A stretch of 38,014 nt of DNA from Candidatus Woesearchaeota archaeon (GTDB taxonomy: Archaea; Nanobdellota; Nanobdellia; Woesearchaeales; JACPBO01). The stretch's first letter is position 1; every line of letters starts with the position of its first letter. The DNA lies in assembly GCA_030651135.1 (NCBI GenBank), contig JAUSCS010000004.1:1-38014 (forward strand). The letters are read 5' to 3'. A program made the position numbers and the translations under genes. Below are positions 7,190 to 15,348 of this stretch, piece by piece. Below the pieces are notes generated by a model. The model was not told the DNA's origin. It did not search any database and worked only from the letters and a program-made list of their open reading frames with translations.

Positions 7190-8512
7190 ATGAAAATTCA
7201 CTTTATCGGTATTGGGGGGATAGGTGTTTCAGCATTATCTCAATATTATTTATCAAAAGGGCATGTTGTCAGTGGTTCTGATTTGGCATCTTCTGAAATT
7301 ACAGAACTCTTAAGAGAAAAGGGAATTAAAATTATTATTGGTCCTCATTCTGAATATAATTTAAGCACTGATGCTAACTTAGTTATTTTCAGTCCTGCAG
7401 TAAGACCGGATAATCCAGAATACAAAAAAGCAAAAGAGTTAAAAATCAAACTGCAAAGTTATCCGGAGGCTTTGGGAGACCTAACAAGACAATATTTTAC
7501 AATTGCTGTTTCTGGTACTCACGGAAAAAGCACTACAACATCAATGATTGCTTTGGTTTTAGAAAAATCAGGTCTTGACCCAACTGTTATCGTGGGCACA
7601 AAAATTAAAGAATTTGGAAATCATGCCCTGAGTCCTGCCGAAGGGACAAATTTTAGAGCAGGCAAAAGCAAAATATTGGTTATTGAAGCAGATGAACATT
7701 TTGCTTCATTTTTGAATTATTGGCCTAAAATTATTGTGTTAACAAATATTGAAAAAGAACACTTGGATTACTATAAAAATTTAAATAATATTAAAAAAAC
7801 CTATAAATCGTATTTAAGCCACCTAAAGGAAGGCGATATTTTAGTAGCTAATAAAGAAGATAAAAATATTAATAAAATAACTAAAAAAAATAAATACGAA
7901 ATAACTTTTTATTCAATAAAACAAAAAGAATCAAAAAAGTTTAAAAGAATATTAAAAATACCAGGGAAACACAATATTTATAATGCATTGGCTACTTTAA
8001 CAGTAGCAAGAACTTTGGGAGTTCCAGATAAAACATCTTTTGATGTTCTATCAAAATACAGAGGATCATGGAGAAGGTTTGATTTAAAGCAGGGAAGTGT
8101 CGAAGGCAAGAAAATTATAGTCATATCTGATTATGGACACCACCCAACCGAAGTTTCAGCAACTCTAAAATCTATAAGAGAAAAATACCCAAAGAAAAAA
8201 ATTTGGTGTGTTTTTCAGCCACATCAGTATCAAAGGACATATTATTTATTTGAAAATTTTGTAAAAACTTTTAAATCTTTAAAAATAGACAATATTATAA
8301 TTACTGATATTTTTGATGTTGCCGGACGAGAAAAAAATAAGATTAATATTGAAGTAAATTCAGAAGAATTAGTTAAAAAAATTAATAAAAATAATGTTAG
8401 GTATCTTTTATTGTGCGACATAGAAAGCCATATTAAAGAAAATATAAAGAGTGGAGAAATTTTGGTAATTATGGGTGCTGGTGATATTTATAAACTGGCA
8501 GACAAGTTTTAA
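7190..8512 (+). CDS. murC: UDP-N-acetylmuramate--L-alanine ligase
   Basis: This 440-aa enzyme adds L-Ala to UDP-MurNAc using ATP, the first step of peptide-stem assembly in the cytoplasm. The N-terminal Rossmann motif GIGGIGVSAL (about residues 7-16), the ATP loop GTHGKSTTT (about 109-117) and 'YGHHPTEV' in the C-terminal half are all diagnostic of MurC. It is somewhat shorter than E. coli MurC (491 aa), mostly in loops. It lies about 5 kb upstream of the mraY-murG cluster, separated by tRNA-synthetase genes. An exact copy of the 13-mer TTATTGTGCGACA is embedded near its 3' end (8408-8420). Confidence 0.95.
   Translation: MKIHFIGIGGIGVSALSQYYLSKGHVVSGSDLASSEITELLREKGIKIIIGPHSEYNLSTDANLVIFSPAVRPDNPEYKKAKELKIKLQSYPEALGDLTRQYFTIAVSGTHGKSTTTSMIALVLEKSGLDPTVIVGTKIKEFGNHALSPAEGTNFRAGKSKILVIEADEHFASFLNYWPKIIVLTNIEKEHLDYYKNLNNIKKTYKSYLSHLKEGDILVANKEDKNINKITKKNKYEITFYSIKQKESKKFKRILKIPGKHNIYNALATLTVARTLGVPDKTSFDVLSKYRGSWRRFDLKQGSVEGKKIIVISDYGHHPTEVSATLKSIREKYPKKKIWCVFQPHQYQRTYYLFENFVKTFKSLKIDNIIITDIFDVAGREKNKINIEVNSEELVKKINKNNVRYLLLCDIESHIKENIKSGEILVIMGAGDIYKLADKF
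8408..8420 (+). repeat. Copy 1 of over-represented word TTATTGTGCGACA (inside murC)
   Basis: This is an exact match of the 13-mer, lying within murC codons for LLLCDIE. The reading frame over the word differs from that of the copy in murL-murD, so shared protein sequence does not explain the match. Confidence 0.8.
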
Positions 8513-8538
8513 AAAAAGAGCCGACACATGTCAGCTCT
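8511..8538 (-). terminator. Intrinsic terminator for the 63-aa protein gene
   Basis: The hairpin AGAGCCGAC..GTCAGCTCT (8517-8538, one mismatch) is followed on the minus strand by seven T residues. Its left edge touches the murC stop codon, so this short gap serves two convergent genes. Confidence 0.75.
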
Positions 8539-8587
8539 AAATATTGAGAAGAAAAGATTGAAATGGAATGAAAATAAAAGGGGAGTG

Positions 8588-8779
8588 TTAAAAATCACGA
8601 ATGGTTGATTTTTTTTGAAACCCTTTGCTGCTCATCATTTTGGCGGCAAATTTACTGCTTTGGTTGATTTTTCTTTGACAGCGATCGCACGTATGTTTAC
8701 CCTTGGGTAACATTTCAGTACATCCAGCTCCCAAGCATTGGTTTGGCAGTTCAATTTTTTCCGTTGTTTGAGAATCCAT
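8588..8779 (-). CDS. Small putative zinc-binding protein (63 aa)
   Basis: A longer frame starts at 8827, but the ATG at 8779 is preferred. AAGGA lies about 8-10 bases before it, and a strong promoter upstream puts the transcript start near 8839. The protein reads MDSQTTEKIELPNQCLGAGC at its start and contains a C-x4-C pair (residues 15 and 20) and a C-x2-C pair in 'CDRCQRK', a likely four-cysteine zinc site, followed by a basic tail. It has no transmembrane segment. It is convergent with murC and has its own promoter and terminator. A role in nucleic-acid or ribosome binding is possible but unproven. Confidence 0.6.
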   Translation of the reverse strand: MDSQTTEKIELPNQCLGAGCTEMLPKGKHTCDRCQRKINQSSKFAAKMMSSKGFQKKSTIRDF

Positions 8780-8845
8780 TCTAAATCCTTTCACAAAAGA
8801 TTGACAATGAGCAAAGATATATTCCAACTTTAGGAATACTTTTGT

Positions 8846-8874
8846 ATTCTATTGATTTTATTCTTTTTTGTCAA
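8846..8874 (-). promoter_or_regulatory. Promoter for the 63-aa zinc-type protein
   Basis: On the minus strand, TTGACA (8869-8874), a 17-base spacer and TAGAAT (8846-8851) lie about 65 bases upstream of the ATG at 8779. Confidence 0.7.
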
Positions 8875-8897
8875 TAGAATCGGCTGTTAATATAACC

Positions 8898-8925
8898 TTT
8901 AACTTTTTTACAAAATAGGTATAAT
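8898..8925 (+). promoter_or_regulatory. Probable promoter of the tyrS operon
   Basis: TATAAT at 8920-8925 has a TTTAAC hexamer 16 bases upstream (8898-8903). The -10 matches the consensus and the -35 is weak. The start codon of tyrS follows 19 bases after the -10, so the leader is very short. Confidence 0.55.
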
Positions 8926-8944
8926 AAGATTACATTATAAAATC

Positions 8945-10117
8945 ATGATTAACACAAATTCTGAAAAAATAGACGAAATACTTAAAAGGGGAGTTGAGGA
9001 AGTTATTGAAAGGGAAAGCTTGGAAAAAAAACTAAAATCTGGCAAGAAATTAAGGATAAAATTAGGCATTGACCCCACAAGTCCCAATATGCATGTTGGC
9101 AGGGCTATACCTTTGCTTAAGTTAAAAGATTTTCAGAAACTTGGACATAAAATAGTTTTAATCATAGGTGATTTTACTGGAATTATTGGAGATACCTCTG
9201 ACAAAGAGAGCGAACGACCAATGCTGGATACGAAGACCATAAAAGAAAATATGAAAACATATGCAAAGCAGGCCGGAAAAATTTTAGACATGAAAAAGTG
9301 CGAATTGAGATATAATTCCAGTTGGTTGAAAAAACTTGGATTTGTGGAAATTGGAAGAATGGCTGATTTGTTTGGCTTGCATGAATTTGAAAGCAGAGAA
9401 AATATCAGTTTAAGATTGCGTGAAGGCAAGCGAGTATCTGTGCGTGAATTGTTGTATCCAATTATGCAAGGATATGATTCCGTTGCAGTAAAAGCCGATG
9501 TGGAACTTGGTGGAACTGACCAGCGTTTTAATTTATTATCCGGTAGGGAAATTCAGAGGTATTATAATCAGGAGCCTCAGAATATTATGACAAATCCATT
9601 GATTGAAGGGACCGATGGCCGAAAAATGAGCTCAAGTCGGGGCAATACCATAAACCTTTTGGATAATGCAAAAGAAATGTTTGGAAAAACAATGTCGCTA
9701 CCAGATGAGTTAATTATAAAGTACTTTTTACTGACTACACGCCTACCAATGTCTAAAATTGAGGAAATTAAAAAAATGTCAAATCCAAGAGACCAAAAAT
9801 CAAGATTAGCTTATGAAATTGTAAAAATGTATCACGGAGAGAAAGAAGCCCAAAAAACAGAAGATGAATTTAATAAAACTTTTCGTGATAAAAACCCGAC
9901 TTTTACGGAGTTTAAGATAGAAAAAAAAGAAGTTCCCATTCTTGATTTATTAGTAGAAACTAATTTAACGCCTTCAAAAAACGAAGCAAAAAGACTAATT
10001 TTACAAAAAGCGGTAAAAATAAATGGAGAAGTTCAAGAAGATTGGCAAAAAATTATTAAAATAGTTACGGGAACAAAAATTCAAGTCGGTCCCAGAAAAT
10101 TTTTAGAATTAATTTAA
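8945..10117 (+). CDS. tyrS: Tyrosyl-tRNA synthetase
   Basis: This 390-aa class Ic synthetase charges tRNA-Tyr. The HIGH-type motif is HVGRA (about residues 50-54, after 'LGIDPTSPNM') and the KMSKS loop is KMSSS (about 227-231, 'DGRKMSSSRGNT'). 'GGTDQRFNLLSGRE' lies in the tyrosine/ATP site region. An S4-type RNA-binding domain closes the protein ('LTPSKNEAKRLILQKAVKIN'). It is of the TyrZ-like bacterial type with shortened linkers. A short-leader promoter lies directly upstream, and a REP-like palindrome separates it from the next gene. Confidence 0.95.
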   Translation: MINTNSEKIDEILKRGVEEVIERESLEKKLKSGKKLRIKLGIDPTSPNMHVGRAIPLLKLKDFQKLGHKIVLIIGDFTGIIGDTSDKESERPMLDTKTIKENMKTYAKQAGKILDMKKCELRYNSSWLKKLGFVEIGRMADLFGLHEFESRENISLRLREGKRVSVRELLYPIMQGYDSVAVKADVELGGTDQRFNLLSGREIQRYYNQEPQNIMTNPLIEGTDGRKMSSSRGNTINLLDNAKEMFGKTMSLPDELIIKYFLLTTRLPMSKIEEIKKMSNPRDQKSRLAYEIVKMYHGEKEAQKTEDEFNKTFRDKNPTFTEFKIEKKEVPILDLLVETNLTPSKNEAKRLILQKAVKINGEVQEDWQKIIKIVTGTKIQVGPRKFLELI

Positions 10118-10131
10118 ATTAACCCATCACG

Positions 10132-10163
10132 ACCATTTTGCCAATGGCTAAATGGTGTGGGGG
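10132..10163. repeat. REP-like palindrome with TGGTGTGGGGG tail
   Basis: ACCATTTTGCC (10132-10142) and GGCTAAATGGT (10146-10156) form an almost perfect hairpin with one mismatch. GTGGGGG follows at once. The 11-mer TGGTGTGGGGG at 10153-10163 is shared with the two copies at 5107-5117 and 5193-5203, and the hairpin-then-G-run layout matches the minus-strand copy. It sits between tyrS and the next gene. Confidence 0.6.
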
Positions 10164-10175
10164 CAAAAAAAATTT

Positions 10176-10889
10176 ATGGCAGAAGAAAAAGGCAACTTAG
10201 CATTAGCAATAATTATAGTTATAGTTTTCACAGCAATAATTGCTCTGGGGCTGTATTTGATTTATAACGAATCGTTATTTACAGAAAAACGAGAAAATCC
10301 GGTAGCCTGCACTCAAGAGGCAAAAATTTGTCCTGACGGATCTTCTGTCGGTCGCACGGGCCCTAACTGCGAATTCACCAAGTGTCCAGAAGTACAAGAA
10401 GTATCGGCTTTTGATAGTTTGGTTAATTTTACCATTAGCAAACAAATTAAGTTTAGTGATGGATTAACCGTAACACTCACAGAAATAAATGATTCACGAT
10501 GTAAACCAGGAGTGGTTTGCATACAGGCTGGCGAGCTTTCACCAGTTTTTACTATGATGGGTGGGAATATAGGTGATTTACCAGAAGAAGTTCGACTTGG
10601 CACTTCGACCGTAAAGAAAGTAATTAAAAATGGATACATATTTGAATTAAAAGATGTGATCGAAAATACAGCAACAATCACGATTAGTAAAGAATTAAAA
10701 ACTTTAGGTAATTGCTATATTGGTGGTTGTAGTAAAGAAATTTGTTCCGATAAAGAAGGCGTAGTATCAATTTGTATGTATAAAAAAGAATACGCATGTT
10801 ATAAAAATGCTAAATGCGAAAGACAAATAAATGGCCAATGCGGATGGACGCAAGAACCACAGCTTCAAGCTTGCTTAAAAACAAACTAA
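10176..10889 (+). CDS. Membrane-anchored protein with C-terminal eight-cysteine cluster
   Basis: I start this gene at ATG 10176 and not at the in-frame ATG 10152, because the latter lies inside the REP-like repeat. The 237-aa protein has one hydrophobic anchor (about residues 8-30), then a small cysteine module ('ACTQEAKICPDGSSVGR', 'GPNCEFTKCP') that is common in Parcubacteria surface proteins. A beta-rich middle follows. The C-terminal domain holds eight cysteines, starting CYIGGCSKEIC and ending with 'GQCGWTQEP' and a last Cys, and matches my recollection of the eight-cysteine-cluster domain. It is probably extracellular and disulfide-bonded. aspS starts one base after its stop. Confidence 0.7.
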   Translation: MAEEKGNLALAIIIVIVFTAIIALGLYLIYNESLFTEKRENPVACTQEAKICPDGSSVGRTGPNCEFTKCPEVQEVSAFDSLVNFTISKQIKFSDGLTVTLTEINDSRCKPGVVCIQAGELSPVFTMMGGNIGDLPEEVRLGTSTVKKVIKNGYIFELKDVIENTATITISKELKTLGNCYIGGCSKEICSDKEGVVSICMYKKEYACYKNAKCERQINGQCGWTQEPQLQACLKTN

Positions 10890-10890
10890 T

Positions 10891-12354
10891 ATGCCTAGAT
10901 TTTTAGTAAAAGACACAGCAAAACATATAGGAGAAAAAGTAAAAGTTGCCGGCTGGGTAAACAGCAGAAGGGCCCACGGTAAAATTTTATTCATTGACCT
11001 CCGCGACAGAAGCGGAGTTTTGCAAGTAGTTTTTGTTCCATCAAATAAAGAGGTTTATGAATTGGCTCAAAACTTAAGGCCAGAATGGGTGGTGGAAATA
11101 ACAGGTCAAATTGTAAAGAGACCGGAAAATATGATAAACCCAAAAATTAAAACAGGGGAAGTTGAGCTTTCAGTGGAATCTTTAAATATTTTGTCAGAAG
11201 CGCAAACTTTGCCTTTTTCAATTGACCAGTCAGGTTATGAAATAAACGAAGAAATAAGAATGAAGTATAGATATTTGGATTTAAGAAGAGAAAGATTAAA
11301 AAATAATCTTATAGCTCGCAACACGGTCATAAAATTTATTAGAGATTTTTTAGACAAAGAAGATTTTGTTGAAATTGAAACGCCAATGCTTACAAAATCA
11401 ACGCCCGAGGGGTCAAGAGATTTTATTGTTCCTTCAAGATTACATCCGGGGAGTTTTTATGCTCTTCCGCAATCTCCACAGCAATACAAACAACTTTTAC
11501 AAGTTGCAGGTTTTGAAAGATATTTTCAAATAGCTCGTTGTTTAAGAGATGAAGACCCAAGAGGTGACCGCCAAATAGAACACACTCAGCTTGATTTGGA
11601 AATGAGTTTTGTTGAACAAGAAGACATAATAAATTTAACCGAAAGACTTTTTATAACTTTAATTAAAAATCTGTATCCGAATAAAAAAATTCAGGAAGTT
11701 CCTTTTCCAAGATTAAGTTACAAGGAGGCAATGAAAAAATATAATTCAGATAAGCCGGACCTCCGCAAAAATAAATCAGATAAAGACCTCCTGGCATTTT
11801 GCTGGGTAATTGACTTTCCATTTTTTGAAAAGGATGATAACGGCGGCTGGACTTTTACCCACAATCCCTTTTCTGCGGCAAAGCCAGAATTTAAAGAAGA
11901 TTTGTTAAATAAAAAAAACATAGGAGATATTTTAACAACTCAATATGATATTGTGCTAAATGGATCAGAGGTAGGAGGTGGAAGCATTAGAAATCACAAG
12001 CCGGAAGCAGTGGAATCTGTATTTGAAATAATTGGTTACAAAAAAGAAGAGATTAAAGAAAAATTCGGACATATGTTGGAGGCCTTCACTTATGGAGCTC
12101 CGCCCCATGGAGGAATTGCTCCTGGTATTGATAGAATTTTATCTATTCTGCATTCAGAACCAAACATCAGAGAAGTAATTGCTTTCCCCAAAACGGGAGA
12201 CGGAAGGGATTTAATGATGCAGGCTCCCAGCGAGATTTATAAAAAACAATTAGAAGAGTTGCACATACGAGTTAGTTCTGCCAAACCTAAAAATCCCAAA
12301 AAATTGACGGGCAAAAAATTACGTAAACCCGCTAAAAATAAGTCCAATGGATAA
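10891..12354 (+). CDS. aspS: Aspartyl-tRNA synthetase lacking the GAD insertion domain
   Basis: This 487-aa class IIb synthetase has an N-terminal OB anticodon-binding domain ('KVAGWVNSRRAHGKILFIDL', about residues 17-36), motif 2 ('FQIARCLRDEDPRGDRQIEH', about 210-230) and motif 3 ('GGIAPGIDRILSIL', about 407-420). It is of bacterial type, as shown by 'NGSEVGGGSIR' and 'IREVIAFPKT'. The GAD domain that normally separates 'SDKPDLR' from 'WVIDFPFFE' (roughly 130 residues in E. coli) is replaced by about a dozen residues, which accounts for the short length. A basic tail (PKKLTGKKLRKPAKNK) is extra. It may be discriminating or non-discriminating for Asn. Its last 8 bases overlap the next gene. 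Confidence 0.95.
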   Translation: MPRFLVKDTAKHIGEKVKVAGWVNSRRAHGKILFIDLRDRSGVLQVVFVPSNKEVYELAQNLRPEWVVEITGQIVKRPENMINPKIKTGEVELSVESLNILSEAQTLPFSIDQSGYEINEEIRMKYRYLDLRRERLKNNLIARNTVIKFIRDFLDKEDFVEIETPMLTKSTPEGSRDFIVPSRLHPGSFYALPQSPQQYKQLLQVAGFERYFQIARCLRDEDPRGDRQIEHTQLDLEMSFVEQEDIINLTERLFITLIKNLYPNKKIQEVPFPRLSYKEAMKKYNSDKPDLRKNKSDKDLLAFCWVIDFPFFEKDDNGGWTFTHNPFSAAKPEFKEDLLNKKNIGDILTTQYDIVLNGSEVGGGSIRNHKPEAVESVFEIIGYKKEEIKEKFGHMLEAFTYGAPPHGGIAPGIDRILSILHSEPNIREVIAFPKTGDGRDLMMQAPSEIYKKQLEELHIRVSSAKPKNPKKLTGKKLRKPAKNKSNG

Positions 12355-13312
12355 GATTAATATACGATCATTAGCTAAAAATATATTATTGTTCGCCGTG
12401 TTTATTTTTTTAGTGGCAACAATTATAGGAGCTCTTCAGTGGTTCTTTGGAAGTTTGTATGGATTTTTTGAAAAAAAGGTAGCCTTAAATTATCAAAACT
12501 CTTTGGCTAGCTTGGCTGGATCTTCTACTGTTCAAAATTTATCTCCATACAGAAATTGGCAAATAGAGGATTTAAAGATTGATGCAGAGGCAGCCATTTC
12601 AGTTGAGACGGATTTATTAGTGCAAAAAAAAGTTCTTTTTAAAAAAAATGAAACAAAAATTCTGCCGATAGCCAGTTTGTCAAAACTTATGACGGCCTTA
12701 GTAGTTTTAAATAATTATGATTTGAAAGAAAAAATAACCATAACAGAATCAGATGTTTTACAAGAAGGCGAGCAGGGTGATTTAAAAGCGGGGCAAACGC
12801 TTTCAGCAAAAGACCTTTTGTATACAACTCTAATTGAATCCAGTAATGACGCGACTTTCGCCTTGTCCTCTGTTATGGGACAAGACAAATTTGTAGATTT
12901 AATGAATAAAGAAGCCAATAATATAGGTCTTCAGAACACTCATTTTGCAGATTCCAGCGGATTAGACGAGAGGTCTTATTCTACGGCAAAAGATTTGGTA
13001 GTTCTTACAGAACATTTATTAAATAAATATCCATTAGTTTGGCAAATCATAGGGTTAAAAGAATATGATTTATATTTAGATAATGGCCAACTGCATCATA
13101 AATTGATAAATACCAATAAGCTTTTAGGAGAAATACCAGAAGTTATTGGCGGTAAAACTGGTTTTACAAATTATGCCAAAGGCACTTTTCTTGTAGTTGA
13201 GAAAAGTCCGGTTGAAGGAAATTATTTAATACATGTTGTTTTGGGTTCTGCAGACAGATTGGAAGAAATGAAAAAAATAATTAATTGGTTAAACGTTGCT
13301 TATAAGTGGTAA
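12347..13312 (+). CDS. D-alanyl-D-alanine carboxypeptidase, PBP5/DacA-like (peptidase S11)
   Basis: This 321-aa protein has an N-terminal membrane segment (about residues 13-35). Its serine penicillin-binding fold carries all three catalytic motifs: SLSK at 110-113 (nucleophile Ser110), SSN at 165-167 and KTG at 270-272. It trims the terminal D-Ala of peptidoglycan stems outside the membrane. The C-terminal amphipathic anchor domain of PBP5 is missing, and the N-terminal helix probably tethers the protein instead. It overlaps aspS by 8 bases and sits 19 bases before mraY, so it belongs to the wall-synthesis operon. Confidence 0.9.
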   Translation: MDKINIRSLAKNILLFAVFIFLVATIIGALQWFFGSLYGFFEKKVALNYQNSLASLAGSSTVQNLSPYRNWQIEDLKIDAEAAISVETDLLVQKKVLFKKNETKILPIASLSKLMTALVVLNNYDLKEKITITESDVLQEGEQGDLKAGQTLSAKDLLYTTLIESSNDATFALSSVMGQDKFVDLMNKEANNIGLQNTHFADSSGLDERSYSTAKDLVVLTEHLLNKYPLVWQIIGLKEYDLYLDNGQLHHKLINTNKLLGEIPEVIGGKTGFTNYAKGTFLVVEKSPVEGNYLIHVVLGSADRLEEMKKIINWLNVAYKW

Positions 13313-13331
13313 TTAGTAGAGCTAATACAAA

Positions 13332-14366
13332 ATGACACTATTTACTTTTAATGTTATTAAAGTTTTAGGTTCGGCGGCTATGGCCTCAGCTATAGCTGCT
13401 CTTTGGTGTCCCTTATTAATTAATTTTTTGTATAAGAATAAACTTTGGAAAAAGGAAGCAAGAATAAAAGCGATAAGCGGTGAAAATGCTACTGTTTTTT
13501 ATGACCTTCACAAAGAGAGAGAGACAAAAGTTCCTCGTTTTGGAGGACTTTTAATCTGGATAACAGTAGTTTTAGTTATTTTTATTTTATATTGGTTTCC
13601 TGGTTTTAATTTTTTATCAAGAAGTCAAACATGGTTGCCATTGTTTACTTTAATAGTTGCTTCATTGGTCGGATTTTTAGATGATTTTTTACAAGTTTTT
13701 GGAAAAGGAAAATATATTGGCGGAGGACTTTCATTAAAAAAAAGAATTTTTATTGTAATTTTAATCGGATTTATCGGCAGTATTTGGTTTTATCAAAAAT
13801 TAGGATGGGATGTAATTACGATTCCTCTTATTGGCAGTATTTCTGTTGGATATTTTTATATTCCGATTTTTATTTTGGTAATGACGGCTACTTGGTCAGG
13901 AGGAATTATAGATGGATTAGATGGGTTGGCCGGGGGGACTTTTGCTTCAATTTTTGGAGCATTTACAATAATCGCTTTTTCCCAAGGAAAAGTGGATTTG
14001 GCTACTTTTTGTGCTGTAATTACGGGAGCTTTGCTCACCTTTTTATGGTTTAATATACCTCCCGCTAGATTTTATATGGGAGAAACCGGCATATTGGGTC
14101 TGACTACCACATTATCAGTAGTGGCTTTTTTGACTGATTCTGTTTTTGTCTTGCCAATTATTGCCGGACTTTTAGTCTTAGAAACTGGGTCTGTGATAGT
14201 TCAGCTTTTATCAAAGAAATTTAGAAAGAAAAAAATATTTCTTTCTTCTCCGATACATCATCATTTTGAAGCGATTGGATGGCCACAATATAAAATTACT
14301 ATGCGGGCATGGATTGTTGGGATAGTTTTGGCGATTATTGGAGTTGCCATAAGATTAATAAATTAA
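13332..14366 (+). CDS. mraY: Phospho-N-acetylmuramoyl-pentapeptide transferase
   Basis: This 344-aa polytopic membrane enzyme transfers phospho-MurNAc-pentapeptide from UDP to undecaprenyl phosphate to make lipid I. Family signatures are clear: 'FGGLLIW' near residue 70, 'GFLDDFLQ' (catalytic Asp pair) near 116, 'GIIDGLDGLAGG' near 190, 'GETGILGL' near 250 and 'SPIHHHFEAIGW' near 305. It has about ten hydrophobic segments. Its length matches the family. It lies within the wall operon between the carboxypeptidase and a cysteine-rich surface protein. Confidence 0.95.
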   Translation: MTLFTFNVIKVLGSAAMASAIAALWCPLLINFLYKNKLWKKEARIKAISGENATVFYDLHKERETKVPRFGGLLIWITVVLVIFILYWFPGFNFLSRSQTWLPLFTLIVASLVGFLDDFLQVFGKGKYIGGGLSLKKRIFIVILIGFIGSIWFYQKLGWDVITIPLIGSISVGYFYIPIFILVMTATWSGGIIDGLDGLAGGTFASIFGAFTIIAFSQGKVDLATFCAVITGALLTFLWFNIPPARFYMGETGILGLTTTLSVVAFLTDSVFVLPIIAGLLVLETGSVIVQLLSKKFRKKKIFLSSPIHHHFEAIGWPQYKITMRAWIVGIVLAIIGVAIRLIN

Positions 14367-14380
14367 TTTATTCATAATAT

Positions 14381-15343
14381 ATGGAAATAATTCACAAATT
14401 AATTATTATTAGCGCTGTAATATTTGCCACGTGTGGTATTTTTTTAATAGGGCATCCCCAGATTGTTCAGGGGCAATATCAATATCCTGGATTATGTAGC
14501 CCAAATGCAACGCTAAAATGTGTGGGCAACTCTGTTTTTTGGTATGATTCGTGTGGTAATCAGCAAAGCTGGGTTAAAGATTGTTTTAACGGATGCCAAA
14601 ACGGACAATGCATAGAATCTCAAAGTTCTTATGTAAAGCATTTTCAAAAAAGTTGCAGTGATAATAATTTATATTGGCGCGACTCAAATGGAATTGTTAA
14701 TGATTTATATAAAAACTGTTCTGACAATAACGAGTGTACAAAAGATAGTTGTTTAGATAGTCAATGCGTAAACGAGGGTGATTGTAATGTGCAGGCAATT
14801 CCTTTTATTAGAGCTCTTGATGTGTCTACTTTTTGCGGAGCTAAAAATGAATCTTTAAATTTATCAAAAAACATTACTGTCTCAGCTGATCAAATGATTA
14901 ATTGTTTTGTAATAGTAAAAAATACATCAAATGATTTGGTTAACGATATCACAATAAGAGTAGACATTCCTTCGGAGATAACTAATACTAGCGAAGTAAA
15001 AATTGATGGAATGGAACTTAATGGCAATATAACTTCGGGCATTAATATGGGAAACTTTTCTCCTATTCAGTCAAAAATAATTACTTTTATCGGTAAAACC
15101 CAGCCAATTATTAATCAAATTTCCGCAAAGCAAATTACAGCAATAGCAAGTTTTGGCACTTTTTCTGTAGCGGATTCGATGGTAATTAATTTTCAGACAG
15201 TTGCCACTAATAATGTTGTTTCTCAAGCAGAGCCATCTTCATTTGTAAATTTTTTAAAACGCTGGTACGTCTGGATTTTATTAGCCATTGTGTTAATTTT
15301 TCTATTTTTTGTAATATTTAGAAGAATTTCTTCTAACGTTTAG
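14381..15343 (+). CDS. Cysteine-rich surface protein with signal peptide and C-terminal anchor
   Basis: This 320-aa protein has an N-terminal hydrophobic signal (residues 5-24), about 110 residues rich in cysteine ('CSPNATLKCVGNSVFWYDSC', 'DCFNGCQNGQC', 'CTKDSCLDSQC') and a beta-rich domain at about 145-280 that resembles DUF11-type surface repeats ('VSADQMINCFVIVKNTSND'). A C-terminal transmembrane helix (about 296-315) and a short basic tail follow. It is therefore anchored and exposed. I do not recognise a named family. It is placed 14 bases after mraY and 5 before murL-murD, inside the cell-wall operon, which suggests a link to envelope assembly or division. Confidence 0.7.
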   Translation: MEIIHKLIIISAVIFATCGIFLIGHPQIVQGQYQYPGLCSPNATLKCVGNSVFWYDSCGNQQSWVKDCFNGCQNGQCIESQSSYVKHFQKSCSDNNLYWRDSNGIVNDLYKNCSDNNECTKDSCLDSQCVNEGDCNVQAIPFIRALDVSTFCGAKNESLNLSKNITVSADQMINCFVIVKNTSNDLVNDITIRVDIPSEITNTSEVKIDGMELNGNITSGINMGNFSPIQSKIITFIGKTQPIINQISAKQITAIASFGTFSVADSMVINFQTVATNNVVSQAEPSSFVNFLKRWYVWILLAIVLIFLFFVIFRRISSNV

Positions 15344-15348
15344 CCTTT

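Noticed and set aside
13784-14053. 89-aa plus-strand frame inside mraY
   Set aside because: It lies in the +1/-1 frame of a clearly conserved membrane enzyme, and its composition is what a shadow of a hydrophobic gene produces.
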